From Microbacterium sp. K24 (lineage in GTDB: Bacteria > Actinomycetota > Actinomycetes > Actinomycetales > Microbacteriaceae): a stretch of DNA of 35,572 nucleotides. Positions 8,996-15,505 of this stretch are shown here, piece by piece (positions within the stretch are counted from its first letter, which is position 1; each line of letters opens with the position of its first letter). The position numbers and the translations under genes were made by a program. The notes beneath the pieces are model-generated. The model was not told the origin of the DNA. It was given only the letters and a program-made list of their open reading frames with translations, and made no database searches. The stretch is from assembly GCF_004794465.1 (NCBI RefSeq), contig NZ_SSDJ01000155.1:1-35572 (forward strand), read 5' to 3'.

Positions 8996-9216
8996 TGAGC
9001 GGCGCACAGAGCTACTGGTACAACCTGTCGACCCAATCGGTGGAGCGCGCGGACGAGCGCCCGTCGGAAGACACGATCGGGCCGTTCGCCACGGCCGCCG
9101 AGGCGGAGGACTCCCCGGCCGTCCTGCTGGAGCACGCGCGGGCCTGGCTCGAGAGCGAAGAGAGCCAGCCCTTCCGCGAGATGGCCGAAGGCGACGAGGG
9201 CAACGACCTCGCATGA
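8995..9216 (+). CDS. Small YWYN-motif protein, function unknown
   Basis: The 73-residue acidic protein starts with MSGAQSYWYNLSTQSVE and continues GPFATAAEAEDSP, then a helix with WLESEE. The pattern of an aromatic YWYN start, a Val-Glu strand and GPF-x-T-x-x-EA is one I associate with small actinobacterial proteins sometimes labelled SPOR-like; the similarity is weak and no peptidoglycan binding should be assumed. I chose ATG 8995 over GTG 8992 because of the TGATG overlap with the minicistron. Only 10 bp separate it from the lipoprotein gene, so the two are probably cotranscribed. Confidence 0.65.
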   Translation: MSGAQSYWYNLSTQSVERADERPSEDTIGPFATAAEAEDSPAVLLEHARAWLESEESQPFREMAEGDEGNDLA

Positions 9217-9226
9217 CGGCAACGTC

Positions 9227-10930
9227 ATGAGACGCCGCCGTCTGGCTGCGGCCGGCCTCGCGGTCGCGGTCGTGGCGGGCCTGGCGGCCTGCACGCCTGC
9301 CCTGCCGGAGAGCGTCGTGCCCGGCTCGCGGATCACGGTCGGGTGGACGCAGGAGTTCACGTCGGCGAACGCGGCGGCATCCCCCACGGCGGGCAACCTC
9401 GACATCGCCGCGATGATGCGCGGCCGCTTCGGCGACGTGGTCGACGGCGAGTTCGTGCCCGACGAGGGGTTCGGCACCGTGAAGATCTCGTCGGACGAGC
9501 CCTTCCGGGCGACCTACGACCTCGCCGAGCCGGCGTGGTCCGACGGCATCCCTCTCGACGCGGCGGATCTGCTGCTGGGATGGGCCGGCGAAGCCGGGTA
9601 CTTCCGTGCGGATGACGAGACGGCCCCGGTGGACGGCGAGGCGGATGCCGACGCCGAGGTGCCGTCCATCGACGAGTTCGCCCGCTCGATCACGGTGACG
9701 TTCCCTCAGCCCGACATCGACTGGCAGTCGGCCGTGACCGTGCCGGTGCCGGCGCATGTCGTGGGGCAGCGCGCGTTCGGCACGGACGACGCCATGGAGG
9801 CGAAGCAGGCCGTCATCCGCGCGATCCAGGATGACGACACCGACGCACTCGCGGCGATCGCCGAGGTGTGGAACGAGGGCTTCGCGCTTCCGGAGAAGGG
9901 GGACATCCCCGCGGATCTGCTCCTCTCCAGCGGCCCGTTCCGGGTGGACGATGTCGGCGACGACGGGGCAGGGCAGAGCGTGCAGCTCGTGCCGAACGCC
10001 GGATACCGAGGCCTCGTGACGCCGAAGATCGCTCGCATCGACCTGGTGCCGCAGGGCGACGACGCGCTCGTGGCGATCGGCGACAGCCTCGACGTCGTGC
10101 AGGTCGCGCCCGTCGCCGGGAACGTCGATCCGATCCACGAGCTCGAGCGCAGAGACCTCACGGCCGACGAGACGAACGACGGCACCCTCTGGGCGCTGCA
10201 GCTGAATCCCTCCGGTGTCTTCTCCGAGCACGCGGCGAGGACGGCGTTCATCCACGCCGCGCCGGCGACCGCCCTGCTGCAGGGCGGCGGCGGTGGGTGG
10301 GCCTCGGCCTACGCCGGCACGACCTCCATGGCGACGACGCCCGGCTCCCGTGCGTACGACATCGTCAATGAGGACTCCGGATTCAGTGCCGCTCTCGGCA
10401 CCCCCGGCGACGACGCCGCACTCGAACGCGAGGCCGCGGGGGTATCGGCGGGAGCATCCGTCTGCGTGCTCTACGACCGGGCCAGCGAGTTCGCCGTCGG
10501 CGCCTTCGGCGCCCTCCAGGCTGTCGCCGCCGAAGCAGGCTGGAGCGTCGTCGACTGCGGGACGGACGACCTCGAGGCGGCACTCGGACAGGGCGCGTGG
10601 GATGCCGTGATCTCCCGCGTGCCGGTGCCGCAGACGCCTGCGGAGATCTTCGCCCAGTGGGGTACGGGTGGAGCGGAATCGGTCACGGGCAGCGCCGATC
10701 CGGAGCGCGACGAGCTCATCGCCCAGCTCGCCCAGACCACCGACGTCTACGAGGCGAGAGACCTGCGGGCGCGGATCGAGGCGACGATCGTGCGCGCGGC
10801 CGTCGCGCTTCCGCTCGCGATGAACCCGCGCGTGACGATCGTCGACAAGGATGTCACGGGCATCGCCGCCCGCAACGGCGCGACCGCGCCGCTGACCTCT
10901 GGCGTCGTGCAATGGGAGGTCGCACCGTGA
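9227..10930 (+). CDS. Lipoprotein, family 5 (oligopeptide-type) substrate-binding protein
   Basis: The 567-residue protein has a lipoprotein signal: four Arg, a hydrophobic core and LAAC with Cys22 as the lipid site. The mature part follows the DppA/OppA family 5 pattern: a first strand (GSRITVGWTQEFTSAN), a weak-identity TYDLAEPAWSDGIPLDAADLLLGW block like the usual 'W.DG.pltA.Dv..s' motif, and a C-terminal region of the same fold. No permease or ATP-binding genes accompany it. Its position inside a secretion effector island is unusual for a nutrient importer; it may feed an importer encoded elsewhere or have a binding role at the cell surface. Residue conservation is low, so the ligand cannot be named. 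Confidence 0.78.
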   Translation: MRRRRLAAAGLAVAVVAGLAACTPALPESVVPGSRITVGWTQEFTSANAAASPTAGNLDIAAMMRGRFGDVVDGEFVPDEGFGTVKISSDEPFRATYDLAEPAWSDGIPLDAADLLLGWAGEAGYFRADDETAPVDGEADADAEVPSIDEFARSITVTFPQPDIDWQSAVTVPVPAHVVGQRAFGTDDAMEAKQAVIRAIQDDDTDALAAIAEVWNEGFALPEKGDIPADLLLSSGPFRVDDVGDDGAGQSVQLVPNAGYRGLVTPKIARIDLVPQGDDALVAIGDSLDVVQVAPVAGNVDPIHELERRDLTADETNDGTLWALQLNPSGVFSEHAARTAFIHAAPATALLQGGGGGWASAYAGTTSMATTPGSRAYDIVNEDSGFSAALGTPGDDAALEREAAGVSAGASVCVLYDRASEFAVGAFGALQAVAAEAGWSVVDCGTDDLEAALGQGAWDAVISRVPVPQTPAEIFAQWGTGGAESVTGSADPERDELIAQLAQTTDVYEARDLRARIEATIVRAAVALPLAMNPRVTIVDKDVTGIAARNGATAPLTSGVVQWEVAP

Positions 10931-10950
10931 TCACGGCCCCGTGGGTTGTT

Positions 10951-11001
10951 CTCCCCATCGCGGCGCACCGGCCGCGACTCGTAGAGTCATCTGTGGAGGT
11001 G
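10951..11001 (+). promoter_or_regulatory. Promoter of cassette 1 with CTCCCCAT box
   Basis: CTCCCCAT at 10951-10958, a -10 TAGAGT at 10982-10987 (31 bp from box start to -10 start), then GGAGGTG at 10995-11001 and a GTG start at 11007. The same layout precedes the two other carriers. No good TTGACA-like -35 is present, so the box may substitute for it or bind an activator. Confidence 0.55.
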
Positions 11002-11006
11002 TCGCT

Positions 11007-11714
11007 GTGGGAATGATGTTGCCGAACGAGCTCGTCTGGGTCATGGAGAAGCTGGGCTTCGAGTGGCCGGATATCGATGAGGACGAGGTGCGAAAGGGCG
11101 CGGTGCTGGTCCGCAACCTGGGAACCGATCTGGAGGATGTGATCCAGTCGGTCGACCGCAAGGTGAACGGCGACCTCGCCGGCGCGATGCGCGGGCAGAC
11201 GGGTCCGGCGACGACCGGCGCCTGGAACGCCAACCGCTCGCAGAACCTGCAGAAGCTGGTCGACATCATGCCGCCGGCGGCGACCGCGATGGACATCGGC
11301 GCGGAGGCGATCTTCGCGCTGAAGATGAAGGTCATCGTCGACGTGACGACGACGATGATCGCGCTCGTCGGCATGCTCACCAACCCGATCACCGCCGTGG
11401 GCGCGGGGCCGATGCTGCTCATCAAGAAGAAGCTGCTGAACGCGGCGGTCGACATCGCCGTGGAGCAGTTGATGAACCAGCTGCTGCCGATGGCGATCGA
11501 GCCGATGGCCGAGCATCTTCCGGCCGTCATCGACGCCATCCTCGACGCACCGGTGGTCGAGGCGACCGCGGGCGACTCGGACGAGTTCTTCGCCGATCTC
11601 GAGGCGCTGGAGGAGGCACGTTCGACGATGAAGCTGCACAGTGCGGACGTGCAGACACTCACGTCGACCTTCTTCACGGAGTTCTCGGCGCTCGATTTCG
11701 GAGGGGACGCCTGA
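11007..11714 (+). CDS. Carrier 1: stand-alone CpnT-type WXG100-like domain protein
   Basis: Start GTG 11007 was chosen because it has GGAGGT six bases upstream and matches the starts of two paralogues (GTG-GG-ATGATG); a GTG at 10941 would add residues the others lack. The 235-residue product begins MGMMLPNELVWVMEKLGFEW and has WPDIDED at 20-26, the signature I know from the WXG100-like N-terminal domain of CpnT-type toxins, where it is fused to the toxin. Here the domain ends with its own stop. A hydrophobic Gly-rich segment (about 108-140) lies between Lys clusters (KMK, KKK), followed by helices and LDAPVVE. The stop overlaps the toxin start (TGATG). It probably pairs with the toxin and delivers it to EccC. 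This function is inferred. Confidence 0.82.
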   Translation: MGMMLPNELVWVMEKLGFEWPDIDEDEVRKGAVLVRNLGTDLEDVIQSVDRKVNGDLAGAMRGQTGPATTGAWNANRSQNLQKLVDIMPPAATAMDIGAEAIFALKMKVIVDVTTTMIALVGMLTNPITAVGAGPMLLIKKKLLNAAVDIAVEQLMNQLLPMAIEPMAEHLPAVIDAILDAPVVEATAGDSDEFFADLEALEEARSTMKLHSADVQTLTSTFFTEFSALDFGGDA

Positions 11715-12298
11715 TGGCCGGCACGAAGGGGATCTTCCGCTCCCTGAAGGAAGCAGTCCTCAAGGGGATGGGGCACGGCAAGGACCGGCTCCACGGCTTC
11801 GCGGACAACATCGACGACCACCTCGACAACGTCGTGCGACAGGTCAGGGACAAGGACAAGTTCGATGCTCCTCCCGCGCTGACCGGGAACAGCACCAACC
11901 GGGTCGACCGAACGACCACCGAGCTGCTGTACCGGTCGGACAACCGACCGCCGGCAGACATCTTCCGCGACGGATTCGAGGTCCGCGACCCGAACAACAA
12001 CAACTACGATGACTTCGTGCGGTGGAACACGCCGTCCAACTTCATCAGCACGACGCGCGATCCGGATCTCTACCAGCGCTGGGGCTCCGATTACCGGTAC
12101 ACGATCGATGCGCCCGGCGGAATCGACGCCGACGCCACGATCCCGAACAACCCGTTCGGTCCGACGTCCCAGGCGCCCGAGGCCGAGGTCTCGTTCCAGG
12201 GCGGCGTCAAGCCGGATCAGATCTCCGGAGCGCACCCGGTCAAGCCCGACGGGACGCTCGGTGATTGGATCCCGAACCCGGGCTATGGTGGAAAGTGA
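11714..12298 (+). CDS. Toxin 1: pertussis-toxin-S1-like ADP-ribosyltransferase
   Basis: The 194-residue protein has a short Lys-rich helical head (1-55) and a C-terminal mono-ADP-ribosyltransferase domain of the R-S-E class. LLYRSDNRPPADIFRDGF places Arg74 like the YRYDSRPPEDVFQNGF of pertussis toxin S1. FISTT (110-114) is the Ser-Thr-Ser strand. Glu158 in APEAEVSFQGGVKPDQI has the same spacing to the following Ile as catalytic Glu129 in S1; Glu156 gives an ExE. All catalytic elements appear intact, so it should transfer ADP-ribose from NAD to a target. There is no signal peptide; export would need carrier 1. The gene starts on the last base of the carrier stop and ends in a GTGA overlap with the next gene. 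The target is unknown. Confidence 0.85.
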   Translation: MAGTKGIFRSLKEAVLKGMGHGKDRLHGFADNIDDHLDNVVRQVRDKDKFDAPPALTGNSTNRVDRTTTELLYRSDNRPPADIFRDGFEVRDPNNNNYDDFVRWNTPSNFISTTRDPDLYQRWGSDYRYTIDAPGGIDADATIPNNPFGPTSQAPEAEVSFQGGVKPDQISGAHPVKPDGTLGDWIPNPGYGGK

Positions 12299-12888
12299 CC
12301 GCACACGACTTGGATGACAGGGGTCCGCAGATGGCCACGCCGCTCGCTCCGCCGCCGATCACCGACGCGCTCCGCGCGCAGGCACGGGCGAACCCCGGCG
12401 AATGGGTGTACGCGATCGATCCCGAGTTCGACGGTCTCGACCGCATCCCGCCGGAGGGCATCGTGGGCGCCTGGCGCGCCGACGAGAACGGAGAGCTGAG
12501 CGGGGACTTCACGCCGAATCCTCGATACGTCCCGTCTCCGCCTGTCCGCGGCTGGCCCGTACCCGCCTCGAAGCTGGAGCGCGTCCTGCAGCTCGTGCGG
12601 GCAGGGCATGCACCCGGCGAGCAGCTCGACCGCGAGTTCGCGGCATCCGACGTCTACGTCTACAGCCGTCCCGAGGGGGGGATCTTCGTCGCTCCGGACG
12701 GCGAGGACGGCCGTCTGGTCTACGCATTCTCCGACGCCGAGAAGGCGACCTCGTCCGGCTACGCCGAGCACACGATGATGCGGGGGGACCAGCTCGCTGC
12801 GGCTCTGCCCGAGGGCGTGCGGATCGGGCTGAACCCGGGCTCCGAAGTCTCGGTCATCATCGACCCGTCGGACATCACGAGCGCATGA
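12295..12888 (+). CDS. SseB-like protein, candidate immunity to toxin 1
   Basis: I start this at GTG 12295, which overlaps the toxin stop (GTGA); ATG 12331 is an alternative giving a protein 12 residues shorter. The ~197-residue product has a first part (ITDALRAQARANPGEWVYAI, FDGLDRIPPEGIVGAW) found in 'type VII secretion system-associated' proteins of actinobacteria, as I recall them. Its second part (DVYVYSRPEGG, LVYAFSDAEKATSSG, GVRIGLNPGSEVSVII) follows the SseB N-terminal domain, a fold seen in several putative immunity proteins. Tight coupling to the ADP-ribosyltransferase gene makes it the best immunity candidate of cassette 1. Family assignment is fairly good; the immunity role is inferred. 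Confidence 0.72.
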   Translation: MTAHDLDDRGPQMATPLAPPPITDALRAQARANPGEWVYAIDPEFDGLDRIPPEGIVGAWRADENGELSGDFTPNPRYVPSPPVRGWPVPASKLERVLQLVRAGHAPGEQLDREFAASDVYVYSRPEGGIFVAPDGEDGRLVYAFSDAEKATSSGYAEHTMMRGDQLAAALPEGVRIGLNPGSEVSVIIDPSDITSA

Positions 12889-13301
12889 TCCAGAGTCCGC
12901 AGACGATCCAGGTAAGCCGCGACGGCGTCGTCCACGAGGCGACGATCGCGTGGCGGACCGAGGACCGGATGTGGGTGGTGTCGATCGTCTCGCCGGCCTT
13001 CGAACCGGTCGAGGAACGTGCTTTCGACGCGTTCGAGGCGCTCTGCCGGGTGCGCGAGAAGCTCGAGCCGGAAGGATGGCGCATCGGCGTCGCCGGTGCC
13101 CAAGCTGATGTCTGGCCGAGCGGCATGGCTCGCGATCAGGGTGGCGGATTGAAGGCCTACCGGATGACCGAGGAGCAGGTCGGCGGTCTCGTCGACACCT
13201 TCGAGCCTGTGGACCCGGCGACGGTCACCACGGTGGCCGACCAGCGCGCCGAGGCCGACCGGTTGTACGAAGCGATCCGGCGCAACGCGCAGAACGGCTG
13301 A
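12885..13301 (+). CDS. Small unknown protein with WPSGMARDQGGG motif
   Basis: The 138-residue protein starts at an ATG overlapping the previous stop (ATGA, 12885-12888). It begins with beta strands (TIQVSRDGVVHEATIAW), has a middle helix (AFDAFEALCRVREKL) and a conspicuous WRIGVAGAQADVWPSGMARD-QGGGLKAYRM block. I have a vague memory of similar 'SGM.RD.GGG.+.Y' proteins near polymorphic toxins but cannot name a family. It lacks a signal peptide and membrane segments. It could be a second immunity factor for toxin 1, or serve toxin 2, whose own cassette lacks one. It is clearly coding: in an operon, with a good frame and a stop before the next promoter. Confidence 0.7.
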   Translation: MIQSPQTIQVSRDGVVHEATIAWRTEDRMWVVSIVSPAFEPVEERAFDAFEALCRVREKLEPEGWRIGVAGAQADVWPSGMARDQGGGLKAYRMTEEQVGGLVDTFEPVDPATVTTVADQRAEADRLYEAIRRNAQNG

Positions 13302-13321
13302 CGCGACGGCGATGGGCTGAT

Positions 13322-13372
13322 CTCCCCATCGCGCACGCGCGGCGACGCTGGGTAGCGTCGTGCACGGAGGTG
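13322..13372 (+). promoter_or_regulatory. Promoter of cassette 2 with CTCCCCAT box
   Basis: CTCCCCAT at 13322-13329, -10 TAGCGT at 13353-13358, GGAGGTG at 13366-13372 and GTG start at 13379. Box-to--10 distance is 31 bp, the same as in cassettes 1 and 3; the sequence between differs. Confidence 0.55.
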
Positions 13373-13378
13373 GTCCCC

Positions 13379-14086
13379 GTGGGAATGATGCTGCCGGATG
13401 AACTCATCTGGATCATGGACAAGCTGGGTCTCGAGTGGCCCGACATCGACGAGGACGAGGTGCGCAAGGCCGCCGCGTTCGTGCGCGGATACCGCGACGA
13501 CATGGAAGGCCTCGTGCAGGCGGCCGATCGCCGGATCAACGGGGAGCTCGCCGCAGCGATGACCGGTCAGACGGGCACGGCGCATGTCACGGCGTGGAAC
13601 CGGAATCGCTCCGAGAACGTGCAGCAGCTGCTCGACATCCTCGGGCCCGCCGCGGTCGGGATCGACATCGCCGCCGATATCGTGCTCGCGCTGAAGGTCA
13701 AGGTGATCGTCGACGTCACGGTGACCCTCGCCCAGCTGATCCCTCTGCTCGCTGCCGGTCCGTTCGGCGCGGGCGGCGCGGCGGTGCTGATCCTCGCGCG
13801 CAAGAAGCTCTTCTCGATGGCGATGGAGATCACGCTCGAGAAGGTCATCGACGAGGTGCTGCCCCTCGCGGTCGAGCCTCTGGCGGAGCAGGTTCCCGTT
13901 CTGGTGGCGGCGCTGCTCGATGCGCCGGTGGTGGAAGGCGCCGTCGGCGACGTGGACGAGTTCGCCGCCGATCTCGCCGCGCTCGACCAGGCGGCCGATG
14001 ACATGGACGCGCACGCCGCCGACGTGGAGGACCTGACCGATCGGCTGCTCGCCGACCTCGCCAACCTGCAGATCTCGGGGGACTGA
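13379..14086 (+). CDS. Carrier 2: stand-alone CpnT-type WXG100-like domain protein
   Basis: A paralogue of carrier 1 with the same length (235 residues) when started at GTG 13379; GTG 13370 overlaps the ribosome site and is less likely. It begins MGMMLPDELIWIMDKLGLEW with WPDIDED at the same position, then NGELAAAMTGQTG, AWNRNRSENVQQLLD and LDAPVVEGAVGD. It is the most diverged of the three: the central hydrophobic part reads VTVTLAQLIPLLAAGPFGAG in place of the MLTNP-containing version. The stop is three bases before the toxin 2 start. The divergence may reflect specificity for a different toxin. Confidence 0.8.
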   Translation: MGMMLPDELIWIMDKLGLEWPDIDEDEVRKAAAFVRGYRDDMEGLVQAADRRINGELAAAMTGQTGTAHVTAWNRNRSENVQQLLDILGPAAVGIDIAADIVLALKVKVIVDVTVTLAQLIPLLAAGPFGAGGAAVLILARKKLFSMAMEITLEKVIDEVLPLAVEPLAEQVPVLVAALLDAPVVEGAVGDVDEFAADLAALDQAADDMDAHAADVEDLTDRLLADLANLQISGD

Positions 14087-14089
14087 ACC

Positions 14090-14722
14090 GTGACGTTGAA
14101 GAAGCTGATGCGCGACCTGGTGGATGCCGTGGACGGCGCGGGACACGAGTTCAAGCAGGGGTTCGCCGGCGCGTTCCGCAAGCGCGGCGGCAAGCACCGG
14201 GCGGATGCCGATGCCATCCGCGGTCTCGATCGACGCAGCGCCGATGGCGTGCCGAAGCATCGGCGGGACGACAAGGGCCCGGTGTCGCACGCGAAGGACT
14301 ACGACATCCGGAAGGACGTCCGCCGCGGGCTCGAGACCCTCGGCTCCTCGCCGCGGCACGCCGCCCCCGATTACGACGCGGCGCGCGACCTCGGGACGTC
14401 GCTCGGGAAGGACGTGAGAGCGATCCCCGGCGACATCCTCGACGAGGTCAAGGGCACGCCGAAGAAGGTGCTGACGCAGCTCGTGGAAGAGCTCTACGAG
14501 GACGCGATCGGACAGGACAGCCCCGACAAGTACGGGAAGACCGACGGAGACATGCGCTTCCTCGCACCGGCGAGCGAGGCGGACAGCCTGGGCGCCCTCA
14601 GCAACGGCGAGATCGAGGAACGCTTCGGATTGGCGCCGGGGTCGCTGGAGGGGGCGCGCGTCGAGGTGAAGGCGATCCCCGGGTCACGGTTCCTCAGCGT
14701 CGAGGTCGACAGGGGGGCGTGA
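14090..14722 (+). CDS. Toxin-position protein 2, unrecognised
   Basis: The 210-residue, Lys/Arg/Asp-rich protein starts at GTG 14090, three bases after carrier 2. The head (KKLMRDLVDAVDGAGHEFKQ, then GFAGAF) resembles the heads of toxins 1 and 3. The middle (35-125) is very charged and probably flexible. The C-terminal ~70 residues (DKYGKTDGDMRFLAP, LGALSNGEIEERFGLAPGS, ARVEVKAIPGSRFL) look like a compact alpha/beta domain. I see no HNH, ADP-ribosyltransferase, deaminase or metallopeptidase motif. By position it should be an effector, but no activity can be given from sequence. No gene lies between it and the cassette 3 promoter, so no immunity gene directly follows. Confidence 0.7.
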   Translation: MTLKKLMRDLVDAVDGAGHEFKQGFAGAFRKRGGKHRADADAIRGLDRRSADGVPKHRRDDKGPVSHAKDYDIRKDVRRGLETLGSSPRHAAPDYDAARDLGTSLGKDVRAIPGDILDEVKGTPKKVLTQLVEELYEDAIGQDSPDKYGKTDGDMRFLAPASEADSLGALSNGEIEERFGLAPGSLEGARVEVKAIPGSRFLSVEVDRGA

Positions 14723-14741
14723 CATGCCGATCAGGGGAGTG

Positions 14742-14792
14742 CTACCCATGGTGTCGACGAGCACCCGCGACGTACAGTCGGTGCAGGAGGTG
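14742..14792 (+). promoter_or_regulatory. Promoter of cassette 3 with CTACCCAT box
   Basis: CTACCCAT at 14742-14749, -10 TACAGT at 14773-14778, AGGAGGTG at 14785-14792 and GTG start at 14798. Box-to--10 distance is again 31 bp, with one change in the box (CTACCC for CTCCCC). Confidence 0.55.
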
Positions 14793-14797
14793 TCGCC

Positions 14798-15502
14798 GTG
14801 GGGATGATGTTGCCGAACGAGCTGATCTGGGTCATGGAGAAGCTCGGGTTCGAATGGCCGGATATCGATGAGGACGAGGTGCGCCGCGGCGCGACCATCA
14901 TCGGCACGTTCCGCGACGAGCTGGAGGGTCGCCTGCAGGCCGTCGACACGAAGGTCAACGGCGATCTCGCCGCCGCCATGCGCGGGCAGGCGGGACCGGC
15001 GTTCGTCTCCGCGTGGAACACGAACCGCTCGCAGAACCTGCAGAAGCTGCTCGATGTCATGGGTCCGGTTCCTCCGGGGATGGAGATCGCTGCGGGTGTC
15101 GTCACCGGCCTGAAGATCAAGGTCATCGCCGACGTGACGACGACGCTGATCACCCTGGTCGGGATGCTGACGAACCCGCTCACCGCGATGGGTGCGGGGC
15201 CGATGCTCCTGATCAAGAAGAAGCTGCTGAACGCCGCCGTCGACATCGCGATCGAGCAGGTTCTGAACCAGGTGCTGCCGATGGTCATCGAGCCTCTGGC
15301 CGAAGAGCTGCCCGCCGTGATCATGGCGGCGCTCGATGCTCCGGTGGTCGAGGCGGTCGCAGGCGATTCCGATGAGTTCTACGCCGATCTGGCGGCGCTG
15401 GAGGCCGCGGAGAGCGATCTCGAGATGCACGCGGGCGACATCGAGACGCTGATCGACAACCTGGCGGCCGACCTTTCGAGCCTGAACATCACGGGGGACT
15501 GA
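14798..15502 (+). CDS. Carrier 3: stand-alone CpnT-type WXG100-like domain protein
   Basis: The 234-residue paralogue starts at GTG 14798 after AGGAGG. It is very close to carrier 1: the first 29 residues differ at one position, and the hydrophobic centre (TLVGMLTNPLTAMGAGPM) and following LLIKKKLLNAAVDIAIEQ are nearly the same. Differences concentrate in about 33-50, 88-105 and the C-terminal 40 residues. The near-identical DNA around the WPDIDED codons in carriers 1 and 3 suggests a recent duplication or gene conversion. The stop is followed after three bases by the toxin 3 start. Confidence 0.82.
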   Translation: MGMMLPNELIWVMEKLGFEWPDIDEDEVRRGATIIGTFRDELEGRLQAVDTKVNGDLAAAMRGQAGPAFVSAWNTNRSQNLQKLLDVMGPVPPGMEIAAGVVTGLKIKVIADVTTTLITLVGMLTNPLTAMGAGPMLLIKKKLLNAAVDIAIEQVLNQVLPMVIEPLAEELPAVIMAALDAPVVEAVAGDSDEFYADLAALEAAESDLEMHAGDIETLIDNLAADLSSLNITGD

Positions 15503-15505
15503 CGG

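Noticed and set aside
10941..11006. Earlier start for carrier 1
   Set aside because: The added residues cover the promoter and ribosome site and are missing in the two paralogues.
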